A stretch of 64,000 nucleotides of DNA. Origin: Ischnura elegans. Lineage: Eukaryota > Arthropoda > Insecta > Odonata > Coenagrionidae. The stretch is from assembly GCF_921293095.1 (NCBI RefSeq), contig NC_060252.1:5952001-6016000 (forward strand). The letters run 5' to 3'. Shown here piece after piece: positions 31,072 through 42,205 of the stretch. The position numbers and the translations under genes are program-made. Positions within the stretch are counted from its first letter, which is position 1. Each line of letters begins with the position of its first letter. The notes under the pieces are model-generated. The model was not told where the DNA came from and did not search any database. It was given only the letters and a program-made list of their open reading frames with translations.

Positions 31072-31643
31072 AATTTAAAAGAAGGACAAAAAATTTTAAT
31101 ATTATAAATAGCAGTAACCCTCATTAGTTGGATGGATGGAGGGTGTGGGTAGAACTCAAAGTGCAGCCACCTATCCGCGGTGAGTTCTGGATTGTTTAAA
31201 TATAATTAAATCATATATAAACAAAGGAAGAGCTGCATAATCAAATATGTATTTTAGCCTAAAATATTACCTTAAGTAATTATTACACAACTCTGAAAAA
31301 CCGGCAAAATTGCAAAATTTATACATTTTTAATGATCTGGTGCGATCGGTAATAACAGTTAAAAACCATAAATATGCATATATTAATAATAACCTATGCT
31401 GTTTGTAACCATTTTTTGCTGTGGCGTTAAAAGATATTAATTTTATTTCATTTTTTTACAACGAAAAAAAAAACATTTTTTTTTCATTTTCGTCATTTTT
31501 TCAGGTGCTTTGCGGGATCGGAAGATGACGTCCGATTTTATTAATTCTTTTTTTGTTTTTCTTGTACTAACGTATCGCAACTTTTCCGCGCTATTACGAC
31601 ACGAAATTTGTAACTTGAGTTTTTTCGCACCAGCCTAACGCAC

Positions 31644-31700
31644 AGTGGGTGGAAATCAGAAATGGTGGCCAAAATTACAAAATGGCTTTTTTTGAGTTAT
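31644..31700. repeat. CAGTGGG-type element end, left in flank
   Basis: CAGTGGGTGGAAATCAGAAA, then GGTGGCCAAAATTAC resembles the ends at 52676 and, inverted, 57702. The 2.7-kb transposon inserted at its very edge, so the first bases coincide with that element's target duplication. The other end of this element was not found. Confidence 0.5.
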
Positions 31701-31872
31701 AAATTTGAAATTTCGCATGTTAACTTGAAAATGATTGAAATTTATGAAAATGGACCTGAATTGATATTATTCTTGCCTGTTATTGATACAGAGTCTCAAA
31801 TACGAGCAAATTTCAATAAAAACGCCTGCTTTCGATTTTCTCTTAAAATCTTCCAACTGAAGTAGACGGTGA

Positions 31873-32176
31873 CAGGGGCGCAGCTAGGAATTAAGGCTGG
31901 GGGGGTTTAGATGCGACTAATACTGGGGTGTGTGGGGGTATGAAATACCCACCAGGATAAGCAGTAGCTGCGAGATTAATAAACTGCGGAATTTTAAGAT
32001 AAACGGTTCAAAATGGAGAGTTTTACGGCTTTATAAGGGATATTTTATTAATCCTTACACTATTCCATTAGTAATATGAATCCAATGAACTAAAATGGAT
32101 TAAACTTAAAAATTTCTCTGAGTGTTGGGGGGGGGGGGTGGTTTATCCCCCAAACCCCCCCCTCGGTACACCACTG
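31873..32176 (+). mobile_element. hAT-type MITE, family 3, copy 1 (perfect 8-bp TSD)
   Basis: Starts CAGGGGCGCAGCTAGGAATT and ends GGTACACCACTG. GACGGTGA is duplicated at 31865-31872 and 32177-32184. A G-run followed by TTTATCCCCCAAACCCCCCC lies near the right end. It shares its whole 304-bp body with copies 2 and 3. Confidence 0.93.
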
Positions 32177-32534
32177 GACGGTGAAGTTAATTGTGGATTC
32201 TTAAGGAATAAAAAACTATAAGCTGTTATTGTGGTATTTTTTTCTTTTAATTTCCGTAATATTAACGAATATCTTCGATAAAATCTTACTGTGCAGTTAC
32301 AAAATGGCGTACACTGCGTCTGTGGCGTAATTGGCCCTGAGCTGTCCTACAGAGAGAGCTATATTGACTCTTGGTCAACTCAGAGGAAACATTATCAATG
32401 ACAGTGCCTCCTCCACTGCCATCTCAGCGTGGACCTTTTTACTTATCTTCCTCTTGGAAAGAACTCTCTTAGCCCGATTAGGGGTCTTCGTTGTTATTTC
32501 TCTCTCTAAGCAGTGCTGTTGAAGTATCTCCCTT

Positions 32535-32844
32535 CAGGGGCGCAGCTAAGAATTAAGGCTGGGGGAGGTTTAAGTGCAACTAATACCGGGGTGTGTGGGG
32601 TATGGTATACCCACCAGGATAAGTGGTAGGTGCGAGATTAGTAAATTGCGGAATTTTAAGATAAATGGTTCAAAACGGTGAGTTTTACGGCTTTCTGAGG
32701 GGTATTTTATTACTCCCTACGCTATTCTATTGGTAATATCAAATCAATTAAGCAAAATGGATTAAACTTAAAAAAATCTCTGAACTCGGGGGGGGGGGGG
32801 GGTTTATCCCCCAAACCCCCCCCCCCACCCTCGCTGCGCCACTG
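32535..32844 (+). mobile_element. hAT-type MITE, family 3, copy 2 (perfect 8-bp TSD)
   Basis: Starts CAGGGGCGCAGCTAAGAATT and ends CGCTGCGCCACTG. TCTCCCTT is duplicated at 32527-32534 and 32845-32852. It has the same orientation as copy 1 and lies about 360 bp from it. Confidence 0.93.
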
Positions 32845-33112
32845 TCTCCCTTCTCTTTAAAACTCACAGATGCCGCGAGAGCAAGCTCAGTCGTAAAAAA
32901 AGAAGTTTTTAAAGTTTTAATTTTTCTTCTACGTGATGTAACACTTGAGCTGGGCCGCCGGGACACCGTGACGTATCCCGGTGCGCCCTGGAAATATTCG
33001 TCGCCCTCCGGAATATCCGTCCCTGTATAGTGCTGGCGCCCTCTGGCCACGGCCGTCCACCGCCCTAAGAGGGGGTCCAACACGGGCCTGCATTTGAAGG
33101 GTGCGATAGGGA

Positions 33113-34378
33113 AGTTTTTTTATTGCCTAAATTGAAAGATTATTACTCCTGGAGTACGTATTTCACGCTTTTAGAGTTTTAAATGATGATACCTATTTTT
33201 CGCGATTTAATGAAAAGTGAAAATTTTCAAACGCGCGAAAACACGACGGCTAAGCATTTATGCTGGGAAAAGCCCGTGTGACGTCTGGCTGCTGCTGTGT
33301 GAGACAACCTGGTTGCGAGGCTATGAACGCCGCTACGATGCAGGCTGCTTGCTGCCCAGCATGGCGGTCAATGGCGGTAGCGTAGAGTACCCTGCTAGCA
33401 GGTAGCACTTGGCTTAAATAATGATTATTAATACCCATCAAACGAAGGAAGCTTTGCGACCATGGGCAATTTAATAGGTAATTATTAAGAAATTTTTCCC
33501 TGAGCTCTGTGCCTCATGCATGCATTGGTAATCTCAGACGATTTAAAACTCCCATCTACTCGGTCCCTAGGTCCCTGTGCCGACACGTGGTGTGGCATCG
33601 CATGGGCGCCAATCTGGCCGTTTTCAAATGAGGTTAAAATTGACTACATATTAACATTCGTCTAAACTGGGATATCTAAAACCAAATAATTTATACATTA
33701 TGGATACACTAATGGTGGGTAACGAATCGAAATCGAATCGAAAAATAGGGTGGCTTCCTATTATTTTTTTATTGCCTAAATCGAAAGATTATTACCCCTG
33801 GAGTACGTATTTCACGAATTTAGATTTTTAAATGACGATATCTATTTTTCGCGATTTAATGAAAACTGAACATTTTCAAGCGCGCGAAAACGCGACGGCT
33901 AAGTATGAATGCCGGGAAATCTCCGTGTGACGTCGTTCTGGTTCCCGCTGCCGCAAGCGAGGTGACCTTGGGGCGAGCCTTTGAGCGCTGATACGACGCA
34001 GGATGCTAGTACGTAGCAGAGTACCATGCTAGCTGGTAGCGCTTGGCTTAAATAAGGATTATTAATACCTTATCAAACGAAGGAAACTTTCCGACCTTGG
34101 CCAGTTTTAATAGGTGATTATTAAGGCATGTTTCCCTGAGCTCTGTGCCTCATGCATGCATTGGTAATCTCAGACGATGTAAAAATCCTATCTACTCGTG
34201 TAGAAACTAGGTCCCTGTGACGTCACTTCGAGTGGTATCGCATGGGCGCCAATGTGGCCTTTTTCAAATGAGGATAAAATTGACCGTTAACATTCGTTTA
34301 AAGTGGGATTTCTAAAACCAAATAATTTGTATATCATGAAAGCACTAATTGTGGGTAACGGATCGCAATCAATGCCTT
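33113..34378. repeat. Tandem duplication of a ~630-bp unit
   Basis: Unit 1 is about 33113-33745 and unit 2 about 33763-34378. Both run from TTATTGCCTAAATYGAAAGA and GGAGTACGTATTTCACG through TATTTTTCGCGATTTAATGA, GCGCGAAAACRCGACGGCTA, GCATGGGCGCCAAT and CAAATAATTT to GTGGGTAACGRATCG. Many substitutions and small indels separate them, including about 17 bp missing from unit 2. No matching TIR or coding region is visible. A transposable unit inserted or amplified in tandem is possible. Confidence 0.85.
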
Positions 34379-35141
34379 TCGTTTTCTTTGATGAAGGAAA
34401 CTACCCTTTTCTTTTCTTGGCCACTCGAGAGTGCCTGGCTAATGAAATATAAATATTGTATATACATATAGGGCTAAAGGTAGGATAGTAATGAATCAAT
34501 CAATTTGAAAAGAATACAATTTTACAAAAATGCAAACCGGCTCCTGTAGAAGTACCGGGAGACTACTGAAAGACAGATTCCGGAAATTTTAAGATGTGTG
34601 CGAGCCAATTTTTGTAGCGACAAAAAAATCCTTAATTGCTTCGGGATATCTCTGCCTATTTCTTAAGGTATGGCAATTTGGTTGCGTTTTGTCAGGAAAT
34701 CACTAAGATATTTCGGAGCGTCTGGGTTGTGTCTTAAGTTCAGTCTCCTAGATAAATAATCTAGCAATTTTTCTCGGGGTCAATGATTTTTTCTCCGATT
34801 TCCATAGGTTATGCACGTCTTGACGTGTAACCAAGTGAGGAGGCAATTTTTATAGGATGACTTAAGGAGTCTATATAAAATTAAAAAATAGATTTCAAAT
34901 TGATAGAAGCCGAGGTTAGCTAATGTCCTACTAAGTGCACGGGGAAGAACGCGTATCATAGGAATGAGTTATCTAATAAATATCTTTCGCAGCACGAGTA
35001 GAAATATTGGTAAAAAACAGACGTGGCGATGAAAATGTTGAAAAAAGTAAACGCTTGGCATACCTCATAGAATGGTCAGGCGTGCAGCCAAAATAAATTA
35101 CCGCTGACGAACGCCAGTTAATGACGGAAAAATCATTTGCA
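34379..35141. other. Non-coding DNA, nothing recognised
   Basis: No conserved peptide or repeat end seen. Confidence 0.45.
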
Positions 35142-35149
35142 CCCTTCAC

Positions 35150-35450
35150 CATTGGCGCAGCGAAGGGGGGGAATAAACCCCCCCCCCCCAGAGCTCAGAG
35201 AAATTTTTAAGTTTAATCCATTTTACTTTATTGGATTGATATTACTAATAGAATAGTGTAATGATTAATAACATATCCCCTCAGAAAGCCGTAAAACTCA
35301 CTATTTTGAACCATTTATCTTAAAATTCGGTAATTTATTAATCTCGCACCTACCGCTTATCCTGGTGGGTATTCCATACCCCCCACACACCCCGGTATTA
35401 GTTGCACCTAAACCCTCCCCTTCCAACATTAATTCCTTGCTGCACCCCTG
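35150..35450 (-). mobile_element. hAT-type MITE, family 3, copy 3 (inverted)
   Basis: This is the same element as 31873-32176 in reverse. It begins CATTGGCGCAGCG and ends TGCTGCACCCCTG. The flanking octamers CCCTTCAC (35142-35149) and CTGTTCAC (35451-35458) agree at six of eight positions, a decayed TSD. The body matches the other copies along its length. Confidence 0.88.
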
Positions 35451-35458
35451 CTGTTCAC

Positions 35459-36834
35459 AAGCTAATTTAAAACACTTCAACAAATTCTGAGCACTCAAGG
35501 GAACTCAACTTTCCATCACTATAGCCCAAGTAGAACTGAGAGGATGATGTACGTTTTGAATAAGTCAGAAGAAGTCCCCCTGGAAATACTCCTTTAAGCC
35601 TGTTAAAGGTTTTCTCACCGCGGTGTCATATAACTCCTGTTTTCGCACTAGAATCCTGGGGGTTAGGTATGGGAGAGTAAAGAAGGTACACAGATCTCAG
35701 CTGGTATCTTTTTAGGGGGTCTCTTTGTAAGAGACAATTTTGGCCGGCTTTTTCCGATTTCCGTCGACGGTGGGTCGATTAGTCAGGATTAAGGAGCATA
35801 GATTGGGTCGAGGGTCGTAGCCTGTCAGGAATCCTATGTCTTTAGCCTAGGAAAGTGTGAGAATCCTATGAATGGGCAAATGGCCTAGGGAGACCATAGA
35901 GAAAAAAAAGGGGTGGAGGGTAACTGTCCAAGGCCAGGATGAGAAGGCAAATGGACAGGGTGGAGCCTAGGATGTCCTATCAGATAGAATAGCCCCAAAC
36001 CCAACGTGGGGAGCACTCATGTGAAATATTAGTGCCAGTGCCGTGAAGAAGCCAGTATTCGTCTAGCACGTTGTTGGAAGGTCCTCGGGGAAAAGGTGAA
36101 TTATAAGTGCTACTTTTCACTCGTCCGGCCATTACATGGTGAGCATTTAGGATCCGGTGAAGATAGACTTAATCTATGAGATTGATAAATAGAAATTATG
36201 GCGGCGCGTTTCGTACCAAACGGAACATTAAAAATTCCCCTTCCAAGTGCTATTTATAGTGCTATATTTAGAAAAAATGCCTGTTTTTTAAGCGTAAAAT
36301 TGATTACCCTACTTTAGGTTTAATAAAGCATCTCCTTTAGTTTTGGATTTAAAACTTAAAGTATGTACTTATTGATTCTTATTTTTCTCCATAGATTTAT
36401 TTTATCATAAGTGGTGCGACAAACGTGGAAAGCATGATCGTATTTCGCCAAAAAGAAAAAGTTGCAGCTCTAAAGTGGATCACATGAGACCGATGCGCCA
36501 GGATAAGGGGTGACTGAGAAGCGGTGACCCTCAAGGCAGGTGTGCGTGACGTCAGAAAATTATCTTCGATGGATAATTTTTTGACGTAGACTTGATTTTT
36601 CTACGCGAAATAATAATTTATTTAGTTAACAATGAACCCTAAATGAGTTTTAAAAGTAAAACTAAACTTAGGCAAGAGGAAATGTTGGTTAACATTTTAC
36701 CAAATCCTCAAAACTTAGATAAAAGGGAAGTCAAAGGAAGAGTCATTAAAATAAATCATTCTAAAATTTCGTGTTTCACACTGTCTTAAAAGAACAATTT
36801 GAGAAATCTTTTGAACCACTTAAATAAAAAACTT
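35459..36834. other. Non-coding DNA, nothing recognised
   Basis: Several short purine-rich tracts and no conserved peptide. Confidence 0.45.
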
Positions 36835-36936
36835 CTTAAACTTTTCATGTGACTTGATTATATTTTATTACGAGAAAAGTAAAGGTAACTCAAGGAATCT
36901 TTTGCGGCCCCCCTCCCTGAGTTTTTTCGGTATCTG
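36835..36936. mobile_element. hAT-type MITE, family 4, right-end fragment
   Basis: Matches 43976-44075: TGGCTTGATTA-like, AAAGTAAAGGTAACTCAAGG, CTTTTGCGGCCCCCCTCCCT, then GAGTTTTTTC and TATCTGCTACTG. The left TIR was not found, so this copy is truncated or badly decayed. Confidence 0.65.
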
Positions 36937-37387
36937 CTACTGTCACAGTGAATCACGGTGAATCACTCCGACTTCAATTCATTTTTGTTTACCGAACCGG
37001 GATTCGACTGCCTTTCCAGGGCCTCAAAATGGCATTGAAACTTGGGTCGGGCGATATTAAGAATGGAGGATTTCCACTGCGTCTCAGTATATCTCTAAGC
37101 GCTTGGAATAGTGCCTGCCTCATGACTGCCGATCTCTTAGTTTTTAACAAAATCTGCGGAGTACGAATGCAACGCTGGAATCTGCCTTCCCCCCCTTCCA
37201 TGGCTGTAAATGTTTTCAGGGGCGTTCATTTCGAGAGGGAGTGAATTTTGAGGGGGTTCATTATTGGGGTGGGGGGACACTTGTGAACGATTTACAAAAA
37301 AAAATCAATGGGGGTTTGGACACCATCACTACTCCCAATAAGTCTTGATCTCCGTTAGACGACGGAAATACGTTTTTTTTCAAGTTA

Positions 37388-37545
37388 TCTACATCTACAT
37401 GTCCATAATACCCTGCGGGCCACCTCTAGGGTGTTTGGCAGGGGGTGATCAATCACCAGCTTGCAGCATGCAATTTGACTCCCACATGCACACCACACGG
37501 TCCATAAAACGTCACGCATACTAACAAATTATATTACCATATGCT
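37388..37545 (-). repeat. Repeat family C, copy 2
   Basis: Reads ATCTACATCTACATGTCCAT, AATACCCTGCGGGCCACCTC and TAGGGTGTTTGGCAGGGGGTG, the inverted family C core with its TAGATG-type tail at the low-coordinate end. Confidence 0.65.
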
Positions 37546-38080
37546 GTTAGAAATAATAATAAAATTAAGAAACATGCATTAAGTTTTACAGAAGTTAGTA
37601 GGCCACGCTACTAGTCATCTGATCTATTTATGTGTTATATCGCTGCCGTTATAATTTCTTACGAGCGTGCTTCCCCCGCTCCCAGCGGGCTTCCCCCGCT
37701 CTTTTCAATGCAGGTCCACAGAGGGATAGGCGTTTTTCTAATTTTAAAATGTAGAAAAAAAGGCAGGGTCTTATGCACAAATTTAATTGGAATGTACAAA
37801 TTGAGGTCAGACGACCTCTTTAAACACAACATTGTAAGTATATTTACACCATCCTCTGTTAAACGCACATGATGACTCATACTTACGTAGGTATCAACAG
37901 GAGACTTGAATGCAAATGAACAAATGTATCAGTTTGTGTGCCGTTAACGTCAGGAATATGTACAGTTTTTTAAAATTATTTTCTGATAATTATTATGTTT
38001 TTCTCTGATAAATTCTGTGAATTTTGGTACCTCATTTGTAGATGTTTGGTTGCGTATAAGTTTAGAAAAAGGTATCTATA

Positions 38081-38106
38081 CTATATATATATATATATAT
38101 ATATAA
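38081..38106. repeat. (TA)n microsatellite
   Basis: An uninterrupted alternating TA tract of about 25 bp. A shorter one lies at about 38271-38285. Confidence 0.9.
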
Positions 38107-38289
38107 ATAATGTAAAGGAACTTCTTCTTGCCCTAGGGTGGGCACACAAAAAAACTTAGAAATTGACAGAAAAACGAAAAATAAAATAAAAGTGAGGAAC
38201 TTACGGGGAAAGGTTGTTTTTACAAATTTTCGATGGGACGCAGCCCATCTTTCTCAAGTGAGAAGAGGAGTATATATATATATATTTAG

Positions 38290-38590
38290 AAATAATATGG
38301 AAGATAGGTTGATGGTGGAAAAAAGACATTCTGAACCTGTCTGTTCTACAGTCTATTCCTCTTATTCTATTTATATGATCTGATCTTCCGTTGTATGTTG
38401 GCGTCCTTAAGATATGGCTAACTTCGTTAGAAAAGACACCTCTCTTGGATTTATCTAAAAGGTTTAGTATATTTTTCAATCTACGGTCTGACAGAGAGTC
38501 CCATCCGAGTTTATCTAAGAGGTCAGTTACACTAACAAGACTATCGTAACGGCCTTTCACACACCTGGCAGCTCCTCTTTGCACGTTGAC
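38290..38590 (-). mobile_element. LINE reverse transcriptase C-terminal fragment
   Basis: The - strand gives QRGAARCVKGRYDSLVSVTD, LLDKLGWDSLSDRRLKNIL and IDCRTDRFRMSFFHH in one open frame. This matches the C-terminal end of CR1/Jockey-like RTs (QrrAARfv..dY....SVt.ml..LgW..L..RR, and then t.ryr.SFFPrt). The frame is open, but the 5' side stops at a TGTGG-rich minisatellite (38585-38655) and the catalytic domain is missing. It is a fragment, not a gene. Confidence 0.8.
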
Positions 38591-38986
38591 CTGTGGTCTG
38601 TGTGGTGGTCTGTATTTTGACCTGTGGACAGGGAATGTTTTGACCTGTGGTGGTGTTTAGAAAGGCTGTCTGGAAACAGTAAATGGGTGCTTTCGGGGGT
38701 AGATAGCGCTTACAGCGCTGCCAAAATGATAGCTGCGGAACTACCCTGAGTGAGCACAGCGGCACAGTACCGTGTGAGCACACGACTCATTTCTCGGAGC
38801 GGTCTATTCGAACGTTATTTGCCAGAGCACTCTTCGCTGATTGGTGGGAGTTCAAACAGTAGTCCCAGGCGACCACTGGTATGTTCCTACATGATTGAAA
38901 AGGCCCTACGTACCCAGATTTCTCCCCATTTCCATTTTTCCGTGGTGAGCAATAACTCAGAGCGCTGACTCCCACTGAATGCGACC

Positions 38987-39247
38987 CAGTGACGTAGCCA
39001 GGGGGGGGAGGGTCAAGGGGGTCCCTCTTCGAAACATAAAAACACAATTATTTTCCTTCATAAGAGAAAACAAAATATCGAAAAATCATGAATTTACAAA
39101 ATAATTCTTTAACAAATGAAGTTTTTCGATTATGGAAAGTGTTAAAATTAGTTTAAAACCCGTTCTTTAGTACCTCGTTTTAAAAAAAGTTTCCCCCCTG
39201 GATTTGGACCCCCCCCCCACCAAACGAAATTCCTGGCTACGCCACTA
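38987..39247. mobile_element. hAT-type MITE, family 1, copy 2 (perfect 8-bp TSD)
   Basis: The 261-bp element begins CAGTGACGTAGCCAGG and ends CTGGCTACGCCACTA. ATGCGACC is duplicated at 38979-38986 and 39248-39255. The body (AAACATAAAAACACAATTAT and the right-hand CCCCCTGGATTTGGACCCCC) matches the copy at 2639-2895. Confidence 0.92.
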
Positions 39248-39255
39248 ATGCGACC

Positions 39256-40409
39256 AATTTGTACAATATGCAAGAGCGTTTCAGGTAGACACGTAAAGTA
39301 ATCAAAAGCTGACGTGAGACCAACGTTGAAATCCTATTGGTGGCCTATCCAGCGCAGTGTTATTATGCGAAGTGGAAATAGCAAATGGTATTATTTATGG
39401 ATAATTTATTGTTAAATAAAGATATTTATCCTAATTCGTGAGCAGTACATTTAATGAATTGGAGAATTTCCCATCGAAATTTGGCAGCAAACTCTACCGT
39501 GGTAGTAGAAAATGAGGCCCAACAGGCCATCACAATGCCATCACTTATTCTCGCTCGGATTTTGTCATTTGGTCCCTGCGCTCTTGAAAGCGGGCATTCA
39601 GTTTAGGGGAGGGGGCGAGAGGGGTCAAGCCGATTCTCACCCTATCTCAGGAAGGGCAGGGGGGGGTCCTGGTAAGTCTCACGCAATTTTTTACCGAAGG
39701 AAACAGTTTAAAATTACTATCTTACAAATCTTAAATCCTAGTCTTAACTAATGTTAAATAAAAATAATTAAACAGTAAATAACAAAGCCAACGCAATGAA
39801 GCATGGATTAACGCATTCACACTGAAAATACGCATTTCGAACAATCTCAAGTGAGATTAGAGAGAGAGGGGGTCGAGCCAAATCTCACGATATCTCAACA
39901 ATGGGGGGAGGGCAACAATCGCCAAAATCACCTAATCACGTATTTAATGGGCACACCAAAAGCAGAAAATCGCTCTTATCTATGTCCTTTATGTCCTAAA
40001 CCTTTCGCCGTCCGTGGCTGTCCAGCGGTGTCGCTGTCGGGTTAGTTGCCGCGACAAGTATTGAAATTCCAACGTTCGTCCCGAATGCAGAGGATCTCCT
40101 CAGGACTAATGTTGTGGCTTTATTGCTCATGGAGTGTGTATCATCTTGGGGGTGTGAGGGGTTGAGGGCTGGTTTGGGGCTTTCTGGGAGTTTCTTTCTT
40201 TTCTGGGGTGTTGGTTTGGGGCTTTCCTTATCTCCAACGCCCCTCTCAATAATCTGGTTTTAAAATGTACGAGGATACTGGAACAAAGCACAACCATTCG
40301 GTAGGGACAACTTCAAAACATCAGCAGTCGCAGAACACACTGATTTGGGCCAGGACGTCGACGCGACGAACGCATAATTCCTAGCTAAGGTCAAAGGTCA
40401 ACGTGTCGC
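39256..40409. other. Non-coding DNA with two related G-rich stretches
   Basis: The stretches near 39603-39690 and 39845-39915 share GAGRGGGTCRAGCC, then ATTCTCAC/AATCTCAC and a TATCTCA-GGGGGG motif, suggesting an old duplication. No coding match. Confidence 0.4.
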
Positions 40410-41044
40410 ATAAATATGTATGAGGGAAGTCTTTCCAGTCTTCGAGGCCTTTTCGCTTCTTGCTTTTCCTTTGTCCACTCCGAACGTTTGTGTGTGTCCA
40501 CGGTCTCTTGTGCGTGCGTGTGCCCCTTCGTCGTGTGGCCGGGCGAATTTTTGCGCGTCCGGTCACAGATTGCGTCACACACTCACTCACCAAAGCACTC
40601 GGTGTGGGGGTCAGCGGCCGCCCCGCGCTGCGTTTCGCCCTTGTTTCTTTCGCGTCCCCCCTCTCCCCTTCCTCTCCTGCAGAGCGCGACCCCCACCCCC
40701 GCCAGACTAGTTCCGCGCGCCCGCCACCGCCTCGCGCGCCACCGCCTCCTCCTCCGTCGCCGACGACTCTTCCTCTATTCTTCAGATCTCAATCGGCGGC
40801 CCGACATCATCCCGCCGATCGCTCTGTGTCCTTGTGGTCTCGTGCCTGCCAGACTACCATTGTTGTCAGGCGGGAATATCAACAACAGCTTCATCCGTTA
40901 GTGTGTATTTGTTGTTGTTGGGGCTGTGTTGCCGTTTGTGCGTGTGAGTTCTTTGTTGTGTGAGTGTGTTTATTGTTGCGTTGCCTGCCGTGTTGCCGTG
41001 TGTTCTTCTGCCGCGAGGTCGCCTGTACTCGGAGGAGTCTCAAG
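40410..41044 (+). promoter_or_regulatory. CpG island and putative non-coding first exon
   Basis: About 630 bp of CpG- and pyrimidine-rich DNA stand out from an AT-rich background. CATAAATATGTATGAGG near 40409 could serve as a weak TATA. The island ends at GGAGTCTCAAG|GTGAGTGGGC, a near-ideal splice donor at 41045. The open frames across it (up to 167 codons at 40460-40963) are runs of Pro, Arg, Cys and Val typical of translated GC-rich UTR, with no conserved domain. I read it as the promoter plus 5' UTR exon of a + strand gene whose coding exons lie beyond the window, or were not recognised. This is inference. Confidence 0.5.
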
Positions 41045-41963
41045 GTGAGTGGGCGGTGTTGCGCTTCGCATACCACACTCCCATTGTGTGCCTCGGCCGT
41101 GCCGTGTGCACGAATTCGTGCCTTCCTGCGACCGTTATCAATGTACCATCTCCATTTGTGTTGCTATTGCTGTTGCCTGAGTGCGGAACGTAAGATGCAT
41201 CCGTCGGGCGCCGTATAAATTGGCATTGCAACTCCTTTAGGAATCACGTACCGAAATCTGCTATTAGTTTCGTGTGGGATTAATTAATGTAATCTATTTT
41301 TAAATTTACGTACATTAATATATAATCCGTTTTGCCGCCTACAGAGTTTAAGACTTCAGTCGAGGGTGGCGGAAGTTTTAAGTGATACCTAGGCCGTGTG
41401 ATCACCGGTAGGTAGGTAGAGGGTGTGTCTACGGCTGAAGAAGTTCGCGTCGCTCGGTGACAGCCGGTCGCTGCGGCATTGTCGGACCCGGTTTTTCCAC
41501 CTTCCAACAATGGAAATTGTCGGACAGTGAATCGTAATCTGTCCGGTAACTTCCGTTGTTGGGTGGTGGAAAGAGCGGGATTGATTGTGGCAACTGGCAG
41601 TTTTGCGGTTATTGCTTGGGAAGGTAAATAAAGAAAGTTTCATTTCGGACACTCTGACCTCCAGCAAATGGAAAGAGGCACTTGGAGAGATACGTCGGAT
41701 TGACAGATTCTTAAGTTAAATCAGCCAAAGCGAAGCATTATACACGGAACAAATCGCATCATAAGATGTCATGTGTTCACGTGTGAATGCATGCATTTCG
41801 AAGGATTCGTCGTGGAGAAACTACTAGACCGAGAGTCGAATATTTCGCTCCTAGTGTAGGTCACGTCACGCGTGGTTCCCACTCGTCGCCACCAAACCGT
41901 ATTCTTCCGAAGCGATTCGGGTTCAGATCTCGTTCAAGTCAATTGAAATCCCACTAATTGGAG
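41045..41963. other. Possible first-intron DNA, nothing recognised
   Basis: Moderate G+C declining to AT-rich; no conserved peptide or repeat end was seen. Confidence 0.4.
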
Positions 41964-42205
41964 CAGTGGTGGAGGCACATTGACTCCATGGGGCAAAAAT
42001 TCGTTATGGGTGTGAGGAAAAAATGTGTCAGACTTTTCGATTTTCCCCGGAGTGTCCAGATATCGAGATTCGAGTTATCAAGGTTCTAATGTTGATCATG
42101 TGACTATTCTAAAATGCTTAAAAAACTTAAAATTCACTACTTAAAAACTTTATAGTGGCAAGATCCCCGGTTTGCCCCCTCATTTTTTGTAAGTCGGCAT
42201 CCCTG
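41964..42205. mobile_element. hAT-type MITE, family 2, decayed copy
   Basis: Left CAGTGGTGGAGGCACATTGA then CTCCATGGGGC, and right GTAAGTCGGCATCCCTG, follow the ends of the 26644-26988 element. The flanking octamers agree at only five of eight bases, so the target duplication is largely lost. Confidence 0.55.

Larger units (their letters stand above)
28899..31637 (+). mobile_element. 2.7-kb DNA transposon with ~380-bp TIRs and 8-bp TSD
   Basis: The ends are TAGGGTGGTGCGAAAAAACT and, inverted, TAGGCTGGTGCGAAAAAACT. Inverted identity continues for about 380 bp (28899-29276 with 31260-31637). ACGCACAG is duplicated at 28891-28898 and 31638-31645. The middle holds a broken + strand protein. Recognisable pieces include SVFVDNGVITEEYTSKFID, VYLSHVSPSSGSAKDI, LVCCDGTNINI, an LHFIELL/YLDGETSG stretch, and ASLKLCGYRSRDGFI near the end. 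I recall an arthropod and cnidarian family with an equivalent CDGT...N...KSG and PLQW.vCLLH.NELPFRH layout, usually found in multicopy. An 8-bp TSD fits hAT-like or P-like elements; I cannot settle which. Stops, frameshifts and a nested MITE make it inactive. Confidence 0.85.

Noticed and set aside
32748-33083. 111-codon - strand ORF
   Set aside because: It runs through the end of a MITE with G/C homopolymers into a GC-rich patch; translated repeat.
32940-33090. GC-rich TGTAACACTTGAGCTGGGCC stretch as a possible LTR
   Set aside because: No second LTR, primer binding site or polypurine tract could be found.
40460-40963. 167-codon ORF, the longest in the window
   Set aside because: It is made of Pro, Arg, Cys and Val runs from a CpG- and pyrimidine-rich island, has no domain, and lies upstream of a strong splice donor; it fits 5' UTR better.
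41389-41667. 92-codon - strand ORF downstream of the CpG island
   Set aside because: No similarity and wrong strand relative to the putative exon; chance.
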